Assembly: GCA_039024635.1 (NCBI GenBank)
Contig: JBCCQA010000052.1
Location: 1-15,011 of the forward strand
Direction: 5' to 3'
Origin: Kuafuiihalomonas sp039024635
Lineage (GTDB): Bacteria > Myxococcota > Kuafuiibacteriia > Kuafuiibacteriales > Kuafuiibacteriaceae
Length of the DNA: 15,011 nucleotides
Below, one piece after another: positions 13,461-15,011 of the stretch (positions are counted from its first letter, which is position 1; every line of letters begins with the position of its first letter). A program made the translations under genes and the position numbers. The notes beneath the pieces were generated by a model. The model was not told where the DNA came from. It saw nothing but the letters and a program-made list of their open reading frames with translations, and ran no database searches.

Positions 13461-14174
13461 GTGGGTGTTTTCGACTTCCTGAAGCCCAAGTCTCCCATGG
13501 AGAAGGCCTCGAAGGACCTGCAAGAGCCCTACGCCCAGCCGGACGTTCGCCAAGCGGCCATGGACAAGCTCTTCGAGATGAAGAGCGCAGAGGCCTACCG
13601 GGTCCTCCTCAAGCGCTTCACTTACAACGCCAACGGGCAGATCGCGGACGAGAGCGAGAAGCGCAGCCTGGTGGACCGTCTGGCCGAGGTGGGCGAGCCG
13701 GCTCTCCCCGCTATCCAGGCCTTTATCAAGACCGAGAAGGCCATTACCTTCCCCATCCAGGCGCTCCAGCGGATTCTGGATGAAGACGGCAGCCGAAGCT
13801 TCCTCATCGAGACCTTGAGAGAGAAGGAGCCCCAGGACCACCGTACGACTCAGGCCAAGGTGACCTTGCTCGCCGTGCTCTCGGAGTCGGCGAGAAGCGA
13901 GGATGCGGAAGCAGTGGTGCCGTACCTGGACGACCACGCCGATGACGTCCAGGTCCAGGCCATCGACGTCTTGGAGGCCTTGGCCAGCGAAAGGGCGGCC
14001 AAGGGAGCGTTGGTCGCGGTCTGTTGCTCCGACGTTCACGGCCCGCGGGTTCGTCGCAGGGCAGCGAGCGCCCTCGCCAATCTTGGATGGAATGTGAAGG
14101 CCGACTTCGAGGGCTTTGACCCCGAACTCAAGTCGGAGTGGAAGATCGACAAGTCAGGACGGCTCCAGCGCTGA
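13461..14174 (+). CDS. HEAT-repeat protein of unknown function
   Basis: This encodes a 237-residue, soluble, helix-rich protein with no signal peptide or membrane segment. After an N-terminal GVFDFLKPKSPMEKASKDLQ come paired helices of HEAT type: PDVRQAAMDKLFEM, KRSLVDRLAEVGEPALPAIQ, ITFPIQALQRILDEDG, VQVQAIDVLEALASE and VRRRAASALANLGW. These are repeats that usually make protein-binding scaffolds. It ends EWKIDKSGRLQR. The start is GTG 13461, 24 bases after rsmG; no good Shine-Dalgarno is visible. It overlaps the following RluA-type gene, so both probably belong to one transcript with PilZ and rsmG. No enzyme motif is seen, and the specific function is unknown. Confidence 0.88.
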   Translation: MGVFDFLKPKSPMEKASKDLQEPYAQPDVRQAAMDKLFEMKSAEAYRVLLKRFTYNANGQIADESEKRSLVDRLAEVGEPALPAIQAFIKTEKAITFPIQALQRILDEDGSRSFLIETLREKEPQDHRTTQAKVTLLAVLSESARSEDAEAVVPYLDDHADDVQVQAIDVLEALASERAAKGALVAVCCSDVHGPRVRRRAASALANLGWNVKADFEGFDPELKSEWKIDKSGRLQR

Positions 14175-14827
14175 GCCGGGTCGACGTGCTCCAGGAGGAG
14201 GGGGACTTCTGGGTCGTCCTCAAGAGGCCGGGCCAGGTGGTAGGCTCCGGGGGCGAAGCGGATCCGGTGGCCCAGTTGGGGGGAAGACTGGTCCATCGCT
14301 TGGATAAGCAGACCTCGGGTCTCCTGCTCGTTGCGAAGAAGAGCGCCGGTGCGGCGGAGCTTTCGGGCCTTTTTCATGAACGGAGGGTGGAGAAGACCTA
14401 CGACCTGCTCACCGTGAATCCACCTTCGGCACCCACCTGTGCTGCGGCCATTGGACCAGACCTCCGACGTCCCCGACGCTGGGCGGCGAGGAAAGACGGA
14501 AAGGCTGCCCGAACGGACTTCGAGCTTCGGGCTTGGGTTTCGGGCCTGTGCTGGGTCCAAGCTCGACCCTTCACGGGTCGCACCCACCAAATCCGGATCC
14601 ACGCCCAGGCTCTCGGGGCGCCTATCCTGGGAGACCTCAGCTATGGAGGCGCGGCCGCGACGCGAGTGGGCCAAGAAGTGGTTCGGGGGCCCCGGGTCCT
14701 GCTTCACGCCCGCTCGCTCCGCTTCGAGTGGCGAGGCTGCACGCGAAGCTATGAGGCGTCTTGGCCTTCTGACTTTGCCGAGCGGGCCCTGCTCACCAAC
14801 CCGATGGAAGAAAAGTGCCCACGTTGA
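14138..14827 (+). CDS. RluA-family RNA pseudouridine synthase
   Basis: This is a 229-residue pseudouridine synthase of the RluA family, which converts specific uridines of rRNA or tRNA to pseudouridine. The catalytic motif GGRLVHRLDKQTSGLLLVAK is at 48-67 with the catalytic aspartate at Asp56. The second family block GRTHQIRIHAQALG is at 147-160, followed by PILGDLSYGG. The usual N-terminal NKPAG motif appears as LKRPGQVV (28-35). There is no S4 RNA-binding domain, so it resembles RluA/TruC-like short forms; the target base cannot be assigned. The start is uncertain: GTG 14138 overlaps the HEAT gene by 37 bases, GTG 14186 gives a 213-residue protein that still keeps all motifs, and a CTG at 14171 would make a 4-base overlap with the HEAT stop. 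Its 3' end overlaps a minus-strand gene by 35 bases. Confidence 0.92.
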   Translation: MEDRQVRTAPALSRVDVLQEEGDFWVVLKRPGQVVGSGGEADPVAQLGGRLVHRLDKQTSGLLLVAKKSAGAAELSGLFHERRVEKTYDLLTVNPPSAPTCAAAIGPDLRRPRRWAARKDGKAARTDFELRAWVSGLCWVQARPFTGRTHQIRIHAQALGAPILGDLSYGGAAATRVGQEVVRGPRVLLHARSLRFEWRGCTRSYEASWPSDFAERALLTNPMEEKCPR

Positions 14828-15011
14828 CGAAGCCCTCGTCCTCTTTCGACGCGGCTTCGGCGGCCCGCCGCTGGGCATCGGCCGCAGCCTGGGCCTGCTC
14901 CTTCGGGGTGAGCAGCTTGAAGCGCCGACCCTTGGCGACCCTCACCTTCACAGAGAGGGTTGCGTTCGGTTTGCTGGGAGGCGGGAGCTTCCAGGTTTCG
15001 GCCGCTGAGGC
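14793..15011 (-). CDS. Unrecognised protein, C-terminal fragment at right edge
   Basis: The minus strand is open from the right edge to a TGA at 14793-14795, giving the last 72 residues of a protein. It was found by translation; having no start inside the window, it is easy to miss. Codons have the strong G/C third-position bias of the other genes, and the other two minus frames do not: one stops early. The fragment contains KVRVAKGRRFKLLTPKEQ, then an Ala/Glu/Arg-rich helix (QAAADAQRRAAEAASKEDEG), and ends GFVNVGTFLPSGW. I do not recognise a family. It is convergent with the RluA-type gene and shares its last 35 bases. Confidence 0.6.
   Translation of the reverse strand, partial: ASAAETWKLPPPSKPNATLSVKVRVAKGRRFKLLTPKEQAQAAADAQRRAAEAASKEDEGFVNVGTFLPSGW

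Noticed and set aside
12714..14039. 441-codon open frame on the minus strand
   Set aside because: It is antisense to rsmG and the HEAT gene, whose motifs are unambiguous.
14439..15008. 189-codon plus-strand frame at the right end
   Set aside because: It overlaps the RluA-type gene in another frame and lacks any family signature. The minus frame there has the expected codon bias.
1..15011. CRISPR array, tRNA, rRNA, insertion sequence or prophage
   Set aside because: No regularly spaced direct repeats, no tRNA-like cloverleaf that I could recognise, no transposase, integrase or phage structural motif in any translated frame.

Overview
The window is GC-rich, densely coding DNA from a Gram-negative (diderm) bacterium that carries a flagellin. 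Evidence for two membranes is direct: an Omp85 outer-membrane beta-barrel protein, a TamB-type AsmA-like protein and a lipoprotein. High GC, a many-POTRA Omp85, a HEAT-repeat protein and frequent GTG/TTG starts suggest a delta-proteobacterial lineage such as Myxococcota or a relative. That placement is inference; there is no rRNA or other marker here. No tRNA, rRNA, CRISPR array, insertion sequence or prophage gene was seen.

Layout. (1) 1-740, minus: 5' part of an ABC-2 polysaccharide-export permease (Wzm/TagG type), running off the left edge. (2) 741-1078: a 338-bp divergent intergenic region with seven copies of the hexamer GTCTCG/CGAGAC and two tight hairpins. (3) 1079-2509, plus: a complete flagellin with a strong ribosome binding site, followed by a hairpin shared with the convergent gene. 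(4) 2568-4989, minus: a compact run reading pspA-like, then a degenerate class II glutamine-amidotransferase-like gene, then a DUF547 lipoprotein. (5) 5199-12346, plus: a large tamB-like gene overlapping a large Omp85 gene with about seven POTRA domains, divergent from the pspA-like gene. (6) 12418-14827, plus: PilZ-domain protein, rsmG, HEAT-repeat protein and an RluA-type pseudouridine synthase, packed with overlaps or short gaps. (7) 14793-15011, minus: the 3' end of an unrecognised gene, overlapping the RluA-type gene tail to tail.

How the parts may work together. The tamB-like and Omp85 pair is expected to form an envelope-spanning route for lipid transport or outer-membrane protein assembly. 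The gene divergent from it is a PspA/IM30 family member, which protects the inner membrane, so the centre of the window looks devoted to envelope integrity. The amidotransferase-like protein between the PspA and DUF547 genes has the family's overall pattern but lacks the canonical Cys2, Arg, Asn-Gly and Asp residues; it is the most unusual gene here. The rightmost cluster mixes ribosome modification (RsmG, RluA type) with a probable c-di-GMP receptor (PilZ) and a HEAT scaffold.

The items most worth a second look are the amidotransferase-like pseudoenzyme and its operon, the hexamer cluster upstream of flagellin, the seven-POTRA Omp85, the in-frame G9 tract in tamB and the single cysteine in the flagellin's variable region.
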